A stretch of 64,000 nt of DNA, from contig JARHVA010003168.1 in assembly GCA_037957365.1 (NCBI GenBank), forward strand, positions 1,068,501 through 1,132,500, given 5' to 3'. Made by a program: the position numbers and the translations under genes. Below are positions 24,680 to 36,269 of this stretch, piece by piece. This DNA comes from Torreya grandis (lineage: Eukaryota; Streptophyta; Pinopsida; Cupressales; Taxaceae). The first letter of the stretch is position 1; each line of letters starts with the position of its first letter. Below the pieces are notes generated by a model. The model searched no databases and had not been told where the DNA came from. It saw only the letters and a program-made list of their open reading frames with translations.

Positions 24680-24935
24680 TGGGGAAGGGGTCACCTCATC
24701 TTCCAATTCCATGCAAGGTCATTACATGTGGTAGTTACAACATGTAGTTCCAACTATGATTTAAAATTATATAAGAGAAAACTTATAGTTATGAATTAAA
24801 TAAGTTGACATTTATAAAACTTTGCATGTGTAAAAAAATATAGAGTCAACTTTTACAATAAAAGGCTCAAACTACAAGGAAATTGTAATTATGTCCACCA
24901 TTACAAAAATTATACATGCATAAAATCTTATCTTA

Positions 24936-27900
24936 TCAAGGATTAGTCATATAAAGTGATACATGCACCTTGGTTGGCATGGATATTGAGGTGGTAGTTG
25001 GAGATGTTGACATACCACTAGAAGTCTAATTTTTCTTCACTTCATTCTCCTCATAAACTTTATGTGTCATGTCATGTTACTGTTGTATAAAATTTCAAAT
25101 CTAATAGCGATGGCCAATGAATTATTTAAATCTACCCAAGGATATTTTCATGTTCATCCTTGGTTATCTAAAATTTAATCTTAAAAATTTAGACCTTGGT
25201 TACCTTATTTTAAGCCTTACTTAATTCCAACTCTATCTCTTCAAGTTTTAGGCCTTGTAAACTTTTCTTGAATTCATATACCACTTCTTGAATAAGTTTG
25301 TCAAAACTGATCATACTGATCAATTTAGTGGTGGAATCCTTCACTTTGGATGATTTTAACTCATGTAAAATTTTTATTTGGGCCTCATACACATGATAAT
25401 TGGGGATTAAAGCCCTAACCAATTGTAGCCATTACTTTGCCTCCTCCTTCCTGATGATAACCAAATTTAAGGCATTATATGCATCCAGTGTTATTGTGAG
25501 GTTGAGATGACTGTATAGGGAGTTGATCATGTATAAAACTAACATATTTAGTTTAGTGTTATCATTTTTTAAGGAATTAAACAATCGGTTGGTGCCATCT
25601 CAACATTTATGAACTCCATTTCCTTCAAAGAGTTATAACACCTAGAAGCATCTTCTTATACCTCAAATACTATACCCACAAGAATGTGTACCATATTTTA
25701 CTACTCCTTTAGTTACTTCACCTCAGACTCTAGTACCTACACTTTAGCCTCAATCTCCTATCAATCCAATTTTGTGCCTATATGGATATCAACTATTACA
25801 TATTTGTGTGCCTATGCCAGGTCTACAATATTTTCAACATATAGAGATTGCTCTGGCTACCTGTTATACCTCTTTATGAGGGAGAACACTTCTTGTCTTT
25901 CCTCAAGGATAGTTTTAGTTCCCTTGTCATCCTCCATCTTCCTCTTATTAATTATTTGAATGCTACTAGATGGGGCTTTGAATAGAGTGAAAATTGAGGG
26001 AAGCTTGATGATTTTTAAGCTTGGCATTTGGGAAGCCTTGCTTCTCAAGTCAACTACCCATGGAGGAATTTATAATTGAGACGCATTAGAGGTTATGACA
26101 ACAACCTCTTCCTCAAGATATTCTTGAACCTAATATTAATTTTAGGCCCTAATAAGGATGTTAGGTAGGGAAGGCCATATAATTTTAGACCAATTCACTC
26201 TTCCAAATTGAGGGAGTAGGTGGATCACGATCACTTGGGGTTTGGCCTTCCTTGCCCTACCAGTAATTGTTACTATGGCTTATTATATGGAATTGGTGCA
26301 TGGTATTGGAATGGAAATTTTTTTAGAATGGACATGAAGTTGTGGGGTGGCTAAAGTAGTATGTACCTTCCTATACACCTTATTTTTTTAGGGATCTGAT
26401 AGTTGAAGTGATAATAGGAATAGAGGAGGCGGGCAAGGGGAGTGTGATGGAAGTGGAAATAGAGGAATAAATGGTAGTAGTTGTAATGTAGGGTTAAATG
26501 GAGGTGGAAGTATGCACTTCCACCTAGGGTGATATTAGAACATAAAAAATTGAAACTTTTCCAAAGATTGGTATAGAATATAAAAGAAAACTTACAAAAG
26601 ACTAGGTACTTAGAGAATTTGGTGTTATGGGTCCTACTTGAAGGCTTATGGCCTTAACTATACATCGATATATTTATTAATCAAATTCATCCTCAATTTC
26701 TTTAATTATCATAACCTCTTTCTCCTGAGATGTAATAGGAAAGCCTTATATTGGTTCTACTATAACATTTCTTATAGGACTCCGATGCTTCCTTTTATAA
26801 ACTAGAGGGATCTTTAGTTGTGTGTGGGAGTCTTGGGATGTTTATTCCATTACTTATAATGTTTATATCCCAATATATGTAGCAATATTTACATGGGGCA
26901 TAGTTGTAGATACTTGAATGGTGCTCATAACTAATTATTCTCATGTTCTTCCTTCCTCATCAGAATATAAGCTAATGGGATGCCCTATTTATGCTCCTCT
27001 ACTAAAAATGTGCTCAAGAATCCTAGGCTCTTTCTTCACAATATTTAGATTTAATGGAAGGGCTCGAGATGAGGTACCTTATTGGTCTTTGGATTGCTCC
27101 TGAAAATATCCTCTCCATAAATTAGAGTGTTCCCATTCTTTGTATAGATCCTTCCTACTATCCAATTCTCTAATAATGATTGAGGGGTAATCTTGGATCA
27201 TCTACAAATGATATTCCTTTAGTCCAATGATCCTGACTCTCTCTAAAACATCCTCATCAAAATTTTAATTAATAAATAAGAAATCATATGGATATGGGAC
27301 ATGGATGTAAGGTATGTAAAATCCCTATATGTGTTTTTGAACCTGCCCATGAGGATCCCAATCTTTATGTGTAAGCATGGGAAATGGATAACTTTTTAAC
27401 TTTCCACCCACTTCCATGAAATAAATCATCATTTTATAAACCATTCTTCCAATTTTTTTGTGGTGGCCTAATAATAAATTTTTATTCTATCTAGATAAGT
27501 CCTCCTTGATACTCCACCATTGTTGGAAAGTAATTTATTTCTCTACCAACTTGTTTGAGACATACTTAGGAAGACATAAAGGATTAACCTTGTTGCCAAA
27601 AATCATGATTGCTATGAATTTTTGGTAGAGGAATTAAACCCCTTTGCCATCAAATTTATTTATGATATTTGGCTTGATTCTAGGAATAGGTGAGCCATGA
27701 ATGGCTTGCCAACCCTATGGATAGACATCCTCTACTATCTTGACCATGTTTTTGGTATATACATATATGTGAATAAATTGATAATGGTTAAAAATTATGT
27801 TCTTTTCACAATCCATGGTTGGAGTCCATAATTCACCAAGATCTCTATAACAAGCACCCATGATTGTATCCAACAAATAAGACATCATGTATAAATTGAC

Positions 27901-28650
27901 TGAAGGTGTGGGATGATTTTTCTTATGGATTATCTACTCTTCCAAGTGAAAGATGATTATTTTGCCTAGGCCATATGTAGCATCATGGGTGAGCATATTA
28001 TACAATAATGGCAGCCAGTCTAAATTGACAAAATAGATACTTGGTATACCATATAGTTCATTGAGGAGATACATGCCAATGCAAATCCCTACTCTAAATT
28101 TTTCAATCAAAATTTCTCCTTTTATCTTCTTCCCCTTCTATGCAATGGTTAGGTCTAGGAGTATCCAGGAAGATAATTCCTTCTCAATTAATCTCTCATC
28201 ACTAAAATACACCATTATGTGCTTGTCAAAATAATCATTGGGTATGCTCAAAGATAAATACCTTTGGAATTTAGCTCCTGATATACATGCAACCACTATG
28301 TTATTGCTCTAATAATGCAGGTAAACATGTTGAAATATCTTTCCTAAGAAAAACAAATCTTGTAAAAGGTCAATAAATGGCATTAATTTTATCTTGGTGG
28401 TATCAAAATGTAATATTTGATGTTTTAAATCTATAATTTCCTTGATGAATAGTCTATCTACAAGTGTCATCTCATTTTATAGTGAAAATACATCCATAGA
28501 TTTGATGACATCCCATAATTCTAAATAGTTATGGTACCTATCTCCAAATATTATAGCATTAAAGATTGTATCTATGAACTCTATGGAGTCTTTGATTGAA
28601 TGTAAGGATGGCATATTTACCCATCTAAACACCATGGATAAAGATACCAT
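24936..28650 (-). pseudogene. ORF-L copy 1: unknown protein of about 1,230 codons inside the LTR
   Basis: I do not recognise this protein. Read on the minus strand, one frame can be followed for about 3.7 kb with scattered stops, most at sites where TGG, CAA/CAG or CGA is the likely ancestor. N-terminal half (about 500 residues): a globular, Trp-rich region with words such as FDEDVLERVRIIGLKEYHL, DWDPHGQVQKHI and IHGSPIPRIKPNIINKF. Middle: Ser/Pro-rich and basic. C-terminal third: likely coiled coil (for example the open piece 25,210-25,422, Leu/Lys/Glu-rich). It ends at a TGA (24,936-24,938) that the second copy shares. The first ATG is at 28,650 and a second lies five codons on; an in-frame stop shared by both copies lies about 15 codons upstream, which bounds the start. 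It runs in the same sense as gag-pol. A plant-mobile-domain-like or captured host protein are possibilities I could not support. Confidence 0.65.
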
Positions 28651-28855
28651 TGATGTGTATATATGCTCTGTGTTAGTTGTAGTCTTCTTCTATGTGTTAT
28701 GTATGTTTTTCAAATAATTTTTCTATAGCTTAGTCATTGTTTTACTTGTAGTATTCTTGAGATAGTAGCTAAGGCTATTTGTTGCTATAGGAAAATGAGA
28801 AAATTCAAATGAAAGTTAGTTTGAAAGTAATGATATCTTAAATATTTGCAAGTCA

Positions 28856-28865
28856 CTTATATAAG
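28856..28865 (-). promoter_or_regulatory. TATA box upstream of ORF-L, copy 1
   Basis: CTTATATAAG lies about 205 bp upstream of the ORF-L start. The second LTR has CTTATATAGG at 49,210-49,219 in the same place. If this is the LTR promoter, transcripts would begin just before ORF-L, making ORF-L the first reading frame of the element's RNA. Confidence 0.45.
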
Positions 28866-29089
28866 ATTCTACATTAAATGGTAGTTCATGTGACATAAAT
28901 GTACAACATTCAATTTGCTTTTGTTTCTTATATAATTCAAACTTTGTTAGCTCAAGTTGGTTGGGATCTTTAATATATTGATGGGAAGTATTTTCACCTT
29001 TGTTTCATCTAAGTATGGCAAGGCTAGTAGTGTTCTTGGTAATAGGACACTAGGGTGTTTATAGGAAAAATGTGCTTTTAGAAAAACGT

Positions 29090-30060
29090 CCACTAACTAA
29101 TTCCTTCAAATGAATTATTTTGGATAAAATGTCTACAACAATTTCCCCAAAGGGAAATTTTATTAGTTAGAAGTTCCAAAATAATTATCCCAAAGGGCCA
29201 CTTATAAAAGGCCCAAGGGCTACTTTCAAAATGTCGAAGGGTACTTTCTCAAGTGGGTACCAATTTGAAGGGTCCACTTCATAGGGAATTTTTTCCATGA
29301 TAAAAGTTGTAAAGGATCTACTTCATAAAGTCCAAAGGGCACATTCAATTTACCTAAAGTGTAATTTCATAAAACTAAGGGGAATTCTAAAAGTCCTGAA
29401 GGGCATGTTATAGAAAGCTTGAAGGGTATATGCCTTAGGTCTGAAGGGTCTAATTCATGGCAAGAATGCCCAAAGAGTCTACTTTAAAGGGTATTATTTT
29501 AGTGGGGAAAGGGTGTGAAAATTATACCAAAGGGTAAGTAGTCACTTTGAAAAAGGCTGAAGTCTTGAGAAAAAATTCTAAAGAATATGTCCATGTTAAA
29601 GGGTCCATTAAAAAAAGGCCAATGCATACTTTTCATAAGGAAAAGAGGCCATGAAAAATATCTCAAAGGGTAGGCTTGGTATGACAAAAGGGATAGGATA
29701 AAGTCTCAAAGGATAAGTCCTATAGGGTAAAGATTCAAAGACAAAAGTCATGAAGGGTAGTTTACACAAAGCCTGAAGGGTATGCGCTTTCAAAGGGTTG
29801 GTCTGAACTAGTAAAGTAGTTGATGAAAAGGGACAAAAGGGATAGTATGTAGGGAAAAGGATATTTTTAAAAGGTTGAAGGGCTAGTTAAAAAGTCCTAA
29901 AGGGTAAGTGGAAAATATTTGAAGGGTATACTTCATTTAAAAAATGCTTAAAGGGTCTACTTCATAGGAAAAACATGGTATTGGAAAAATATCCTGAAGA
30001 GTAGGTTCAAAAGGGTTGAAAGGATAGTTTTTTAGGAAATTCATTTTGGACAAATCGTTG
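29090..30060. repeat. GGG-rich quasi-repeat array with short hairpins, copy 1
   Basis: AAGGG occurs every 20-40 bases on the plus strand with no fixed period. Some units are near-perfect hairpins, such as TGAAGGGTCCACTTCA (29,266-29,281) and TGAAGGGTATACTTCA (29,920-29,935). On the element's own (minus) strand the array is C-rich and lies in U3, upstream of the TATA box. Minus-strand frames here translate to Leu-Pro-Phe/Tyr-rich peptides and are probably repeat artefacts. Confidence 0.7.
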
Positions 30061-30499
30061 ATAGACTAAAACTCTATCAGTAAAAAATCCCATAGACCTA
30101 ATTCCTTTGGGGGAATTATTTTGGACAAAATGTCCACAATAGTTTCCCCAATAAAATAAGTCCATGAAAAATAAAAGGTCCACACCAATAAAGTTTCAAT
30201 TAAAATAAAGTCTAAAAGTTCAAAAAAAGTACTAGACCAAAACACCCAAAATATTAAACCCAAAAGGGACAAAGTGCATAAGTGCCAAAATAAGAGGCTT
30301 GAAAATATAAACCCGATAGAACAATAGTGTTAGTATTATGAAAACATAATGCCAATATAATATTGACAAAGTATAAAACCTTAAATCAGTATTTTCTTAG
30401 GATTCACATAAACACATAGAAAAAAGGTTTAAAGCCAAGACCAAATAATGAAAAAATTGGTTCCCAATTTCTTTTTAAAGAAAAGGGGGATGCTGGGCA

Positions 30500-31634
30500 T
30501 AACAAATGGTGAATTATGCGAGAAATACTCTTGGGTATTCAATAACCCATAACTCTTGTTGGTAATATTTAAATCAATATTGAATTGTGTCATAAAAAAA
30601 TACTTTAATTAGAAACATGAAAGGGACTCCTAAGTTAGTCCAAACAACATACTTGACTTCTAATTTATTGGATATGTGTGTGGTAAACGTGTAGTATATT
30701 TAATCTTGGTTATGATGAGTTTTTCAAAGCTTTTGATGAAGACATATGTTTCGTTCTAGAATCTATTAAAGATAATTAAATCAAGGGAAGATTTGGCATT
30801 GCTCTACTTCTAGCCATACATCCATATCCCTAATAGAGATACCTTGGGCTCCTTTTGTTCTTTCATTATTTTCCTTTTTTATCATGATGAGAGGTACATT
30901 GACCTTATTTCATTGTGTGAGGATTTTGATTTTATTTTGCTCTTCTAAACTCATTGTTTTTTCCCTTTTATGTTCCAATTAATGGAAAAGAGAGGATATG
31001 GAACCCCAATGAGATATTATAATTATAAAAAAAATCATTACTAGAACATCCTTGCTAGCCACATATTATACCTAGGACTATCATTTCCAACAGGTATTGA
31101 GTATGATAAGTGTATTTGATCCAATAAAAAAGAAAATTTTCTAAATTTGTATAACCCAAGAGAAAATTCCACATGCCTGGTAAAAGTATTTAATTTTGAC
31201 ACCATCTAAAATAATCCATGATTACCTACCCTCATCCTAAAGACTCAAAACCATAGAAATACACCTAATCTATAAACTAGTCCCCAACTGTCAAAATTTT
31301 AATTTCCCCCTTTTCTAAAAGTCATAAGTTCAGTTGTTTTTGGATATTTATTTTGGTTATAGTTAGAGAAAACATAATTATAATAATAAAATAAAATAAC
31401 AAATGACTAATCTAAAAAGTAGGAAACTACTCTAATGAAATCAAGAATCTAATCTAAGAAAAAAAATACTGAAAGCAGAAAAGATTAATCTAGAAAGCAA
31501 GCAACTAGCTAAAAATGAATTGAAATATAATATAAAAAGCATTTAAATCTAATCTAGAAAACATTTAAATCTAATCTAGAAAAAATTAAAATTTAATCTA
31601 TTCTTAAGTCTAAACTCATATGTCCTTCATCAAT
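30500..31634 (-). other. GIANT 3' untranslated region
   Basis: Lies between the integrase end and the 3' LTR. No polypurine tract is seen beside the LTR start. A 22-bp tandem duplication of CATTTAAATCTAATCTAGAAAA-type units lies near 31,541-31,585, within a wider stretch of AATCTAATCTA words. No coding frame. Confidence 0.5.
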
Positions 31635-32760
31635 TAGTAATATCTATAGATAAAACAACCCTAAATTATTACTTTAGGAACTATTTGTTGATTGGATATG
31701 TAAGCTCATTGCCTTGAAGGTCCTTTAGATGAAATGCATTACTATCCATGATCTTTGAAATCTTATAGGGTCTGATCCATAATGAGAAAAACTTGTCATG
31801 TTTTCCTTTCTTTTCTTGAGATTTATCCCAAAGTAGCACTAGATCTTAAATCCTAAATGCTTTGACTTTCACTCTCTTATCAAATCACCTTTTGAACGCA
31901 TCTTGGTGTTTGTTAAATGTCTACAAGGCTTCAGTCCTTGAATCCTCCATCTCTATTACATTTAGAAATATTGATTTAGCTTTATCATTTATCTCCATGT
32001 AGTCGTTCATAAACTGATAAGTGGGTAGTTTCAACATGATGGAGAAAATTGATCTACATACATATACTAGCAGATAGGGTGAAGCTTTGAGGGCTTGCTT
32101 ATATCTAATATAGTCTTCCCAAAGAGAATAATTTAGTAAATTATGCCAATCCCTAGGTTTGTCCCTTATTGGTTTCTTGATTGCATCGATCAGGTTCTTG
32201 TTTATTGACTCTAATAATCCATTTCCCTATGGGTAAGAGTTAGAATCTAATATAATAATGATATAATTATCATAATCCCACTCAATAAATTCTATTGATA
32301 TGAAAGTTGGTCCATTGTCACAAACTAGGGAAATAAGTGTGCCAAATCTAGTTGTTATGTGTTCCTCCAAAAAGTGATTCCCATTTTGTGCTCTATTATT
32401 ATTTATGGATATGGATTTGGTTTATCTAGTATAGTAGTCAGTAGAAGTAAGTATAAATTTATGGCCTAATGAGGAATTTGGGTTGATGACACTGATGAAG
32501 TCTAAACCCCACTAGGAAAATGACCTTCCTTTCACAACCAGATGTAAAGGTATTATTGCATGTAATTCTATCTTGGATAAATCTTGACATTCATGACATT
32601 TTATAATGTGAGTGTGATCATCCTTAAATATGATTGGACAATAATAACCTAACCTCAATATTTTATGGGATATGGTATTCCCAACTAGGTAATCACTACA
32701 TATCTTTTGATGCAAGTTTCCAGGGTTTCTTTAGCTTCTTCTGTATATACACATCTAAGA
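31635..32760 (-). pseudogene. GIANT integrase
   Basis: The open piece 32,512-32,715 holds the zinc-binding domain (GNTISHKILRLGYYCPII, then HIIKCHECQDLSKIE). The core follows: WGLDFISVINPNSSLGHKFI (first Asp), VCDNGPTF (second Asp), then YP-GNGLLESINKNL (the catalytic Glu in LLES). The C-terminal part has KHDKFFSLWIRPYKISKIM and FHLKDLQGNELTYPIN, the GPY/F-like module. Stops are few and mostly at Trp/Gln positions. All three DDE acidic residues are readable, so this is one of the better preserved domains of the window. Confidence 0.9.
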
Positions 32761-32929
32761 TAAATACCTTCATAGTTAATTTTGTATAGGACTCCATTCT
32801 TAATTATTTAATTAGTATCTTTGAGTCTCAAATCTCTCCCTCTTTCTCTATTGAGTTCTAGGGAACAAGTTCTTATAAGCAAATACTATATTATATTAAT
32901 ATACCACTCTCCTTTAGAGACTTGAGATT

Positions 32930-33470
32930 CACATATCTATTCAATAATGTTGTGTGGATCTAGCTAAATCATGATTTGAAGAGTACCTTAACCTTTAATG
33001 ACCTTCATAGGCTTAATCTCTATGTGAAATTCTTGGATCTTAGCCATCCATTCACCTCAGTATTTTCCTAGCTTGTTTTGTGATAGGGTGAGCTTGATAG
33101 TAGGACTGGGTATCATAACAATGGTTTTGTTCCTCAAAATATAATTCCAAAATTCCTTTACTAATTTGACAAGAGAATGAATCTTCTTTTCAATCATAAA
33201 ATATCAAAGTTTTGCATTTTTTAGGTTGGTGCTCATGATGGCAATTGGATGCTTAGTTTTATCCTTCTTCTCTATGATGATAGTAGAAATAGTATGCTCT
33301 GAAGTAAATGAATATAGGTAAAAATCCTTCATTAAATCTAGACTACTTAACACTGGAGCCTATGATATTGCATCTTTAATGTCTTGGAATAAATTTTTGG
33401 CTTTAGATGTCCACTCTATTTTGGCATCTTTTTTGAGTATGACATTTAGAGGTTTTGTTGATTTTTATAA
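32930..33470 (-). pseudogene. GIANT RNase H (gypsy type)
   Basis: The minus frame shows WTSKAKNLFQDIKDAI, then DLMKDFYLYSFTSEHTISTI (start of the RNase H segment), MSTNLKNAKL (usual SR-LS-AE-NY), MIEKKIHSLVKLVKEFWNYI, and IEIKPMKVIKG. It lies between RT and IN as expected. It is a second RNase H beside the aRNH of the same element. Confidence 0.75.
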
Positions 33471-33559
33471 ACCCCAAGATAAACTTCCTTACAAAGTTAA
33501 TCTTTCTAAAGAATTATTTTATCTCTTTCTTATTGTTTGATGGTTGAATTATTGAAATC

Positions 33560-34745
33560 ACCTAAATTCTATCTAGATTTGTTGTGGTCCTATACCTAGT
33601 GATGATATGCCCTAAGAGTTTCCCCTTAGTGACTCCAAATATTTTTTTTTAGGTTTAATGAAACAAAAAACCTTATGCATCTCTAAATTATAGATTTTAG
33701 GTGACTTATATGATCCTTTCTATTCTTTGAAAACACCATAAGATCATCCTTGTAGATGATTATGCATTTTCCTATCAGTCCATTGAAAAAAATGGTCCAT
33801 GGCATGTTGAAAGGTAGATCCTATGTTTATTAGGCCAAAAAACATCCTTTTATATGAATATATTACCCACTTTGTGGTAAATGCCATATTCATTCTATCC
33901 TTAGATTACACTAGTACTTAATTGTAGCTTGAAAATCCATACAAAAAGGACATCATTTTAGAACCACTCACTATCTATATGACCTCATCCACAGAAGGTA
34001 GAGGATAATTGTTTTTTTTTAATCTTTATTTATATTTTTTAATTCCACACATAATCTGATCTCACTATTATTATTCTTTAATAGATTAGATTGGCCACCT
34101 AGGTAGAATGTCAGATTGGGAAAATGATTTTTTCACTCTAGCTTCTCTACTTCTTTCTGAATAAGAGTCTCCAAAATAGGATTGACTAGTCATTTTCTCT
34201 ATCTGAATGGTTTATGATCTATCTTGAGGAAAATCATATGAGTGAGGACATACAATTCATAAACATTTAGGTCTTCATATGTCTAGGTGATGATGTCCCT
34301 GTATTGCGTGATCAAATCCCTAACTTATTATCTTTGTTCTAGGGTATAACTAAGGCCAATATTCTCTTAACATGGGTTGTGATAATCTCTTAGATTTTAC
34401 CTCTTGAATTATAATTCATTGACCTTGGGTTGTCTGAGTTACTATGCCTGAGGCTCCAAGTCAAATGGCCTTTCCAAGGAGACTAAGCCAACTAGAATTT
34501 GATTCTCTTTGAGCTAGAGAATGCACTCTTTGTCAATTTATCCTTGACAAAGGTGATTATGCCCTTATTATGAATGATTTGGGACTTGGAATACCTTGAA
34601 TTATTTAAGAATTTAATAATTTATTGGTCATCATCAAAGATGTATAAAGTTTCTATGATATCTAGAATAGAGGGACAAGGAACCAGTTCAATAGAAAACC
34701 TTTTTACCATAGACTCATGTAGTGGCTAAAGATTGGAAACAATAG
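33560..34745 (-). pseudogene. GIANT reverse transcriptase and connector
   Basis: From 34,745 down, the aRNH tail and linker come first (KRFSIELVPCPSILDIIETL, IFDDDQ), then the connector, then RT with RSDYVWN-KI (usual RLCVDFRNLN), LSTCHGPFFSM, IYKDDLMVFSKN (catalytic box YKDD, both Asp kept, plus-strand near 33,740-33,757) and GKLLGHIITRYRTTTNLDRI. Several stops are present. The frame at the high-coordinate edge continues the aRNH broken by the nested element. Confidence 0.85.
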
Positions 34746-35956
34746 TTTAGTCATATAAAATTTAAAAATGGGTAGTTTGAGTGTGGATTGTGACACCCAA
34801 TCCATTGGACCTTCTTGCATGCTATAGTGACCCTTTGACACACCTTTTTTCTCATTGCCAGTCATCCAAAACCTTTTAGACCCTGATTCTACCTCAACCA
34901 TACCATATTTCCTAGGCCAATCCTATCCCCCTAAGTTCCAAGCCTAAGGATAAGAGAACCATACCTAGACTATGTAACCAAACCCTAGGGTGTCTCATTT
35001 TTAATGCTTTTATCCATTTACATTTTGAGCCCAAATGGTCACTTTAATCTAATTTTTAAGCTTCATTATGTTAGCCTAGCATGAATACATCTAACCCATG
35101 ACTAATAGTTCCCTATAAAATCCCATCCAAAGATCATTTATATAGGGAGGTGTCAAATCTTACAAAGTAATCAAGAATACAAGTAAACTAATAAAACAAA
35201 CTTCCCCATTCTCTACATACAGTCACCTAACACAACTTCAAACATATTCAAACTCTCATACCAATCCCTAGCCACCTCAAACACTCTCAATTTGGCATTA
35301 TTGCATCTATATTACACTATTAAATAAATCAAATTAGGTGGGATAAATACATATGGCTTGATCCCTCTTCAAATTATTCGTATGTAGGAAGCGTTCCCAC
35401 ATAAGGGGTATGGATCACATGTTCAATGTATCTTACACACACTAAACCCCCTTTTTAGGTGATTCAAATCCCATTTATCAAGCATGATGGAGGGTTAGGA
35501 TTTTAATATAAAATATTCTATATAGTGAGCTCTATCAACATTCAACACTTAAGATTTCACAAGCAAGCTCACATAGGAATAGTGAAAATAATCCAAAATG
35601 ATTGGGTCTCTATGACCAATTTGAACAATAGTTGCAAAAGTGAAAAATAACAATGAACCCTAAAGTATCATGTTTTTGATAGTCTTGTCCTTTTGCCAAA
35701 ATAAATATAGATTTTGATTTATGATACTATCCCAGTCCATCATAGCTAGTTTTAGACCCTATCTCAGTCATCTCAGCCTATTTATAGCTAAGTCATTATT
35801 TCTCCTTATTTATTTCTATTATTAGAAAGGTAAAAAAGATACGTAAATTATAAAAATTAGGATTTTAATTATTGAAATATTATTTACTAATTTATTAATC
35901 CAAACCTTTAGCTAAAATAGGAATAAAACTCTAATATTCCTAAAATAGTAAAATCA
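34746..35956 (+). repeat. NEST 5' LTR
   Basis: It starts TTTAGTCATA, from an ancestral TGTAGTCATA as in the 3' copy, and ends GTAAAATCA. A TATA box (TATAAAA) lies at 35,114-35,120, 368 bp into the LTR. In one aligned stretch of about 100 bp starting at GTGACACCC (34,789 and 41,342) I count about 11 mismatches with the 3' copy, so the insertion is old. The bases after it (TTTGGTAAACTTG) are where a primer-binding site would be; I cannot assign the tRNA. Confidence 0.85.
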
Positions 35957-36269
35957 TTTGGTAAACTTGACTTACTTTGTTTGTGCACAAAAACCCTAGA
36001 AACCCTAGGGAAAATTCTTTGCTAAAATTTTGTAGTATTTTTTTGATTTTTTTTGCTTATATAAGTCAAAATTTCCATTTAATTTTTAAAATTTACCATA
36101 ATAATTTTAAAAATCATTTATTTTAAACCCTAGTTGCATTATATTAGGACCTATTTCTTTTTGAGGTATCACCTTACATGTTTGTGAGGTTCTTATCCCT
36201 TTTTATACATATTCTACTTTATTATTAGATTATAATTTTTTAATATTCTCTTTCATTTTTCAAGTTTTT

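Larger units (their letters stand above)
24680..30499 (-). repeat. GIANT 3' LTR (about 5,820 bp)
   Basis: On the minus strand it begins TGCCCAGCATCCCCC and ends CCCCTTCCCCA. Order within: GGG/CCC quasi-repeat array (30,060-29,090), TATA box (28,856-28,865), ORF-L (28,650-24,936), about 250 bp of tail. Nothing upstream or downstream of the block matches the other copy, so the limits are sharp. It is unusually long for a plant LTR. Confidence 0.75.

Noticed and set aside
24936..28650. ORF-L as a plant mobile domain (aminotransferase-like) protein
   Set aside because: The overall plan of globular N-terminus, Ser/Pro middle and coiled coil is reminiscent, but I could not find the defining motifs, so the name is withheld.
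29090..30060. CRISPR-like array
   Set aside because: Unit spacing is irregular, there are no unique spacers between constant repeats, and the setting is plant retrotransposon DNA.
30481..30499. AAAAGGGGGA followed by TG, as a polypurine tract and plus-strand LTR start (also 50,857-50,870)
   Set aside because: It looks like one, but homology between the two copies ends 9 bp later at CA/TA, so no LTR body follows. All gag-pol and ORF-L reading in this block is on the minus strand. I read it as the LTR end instead.
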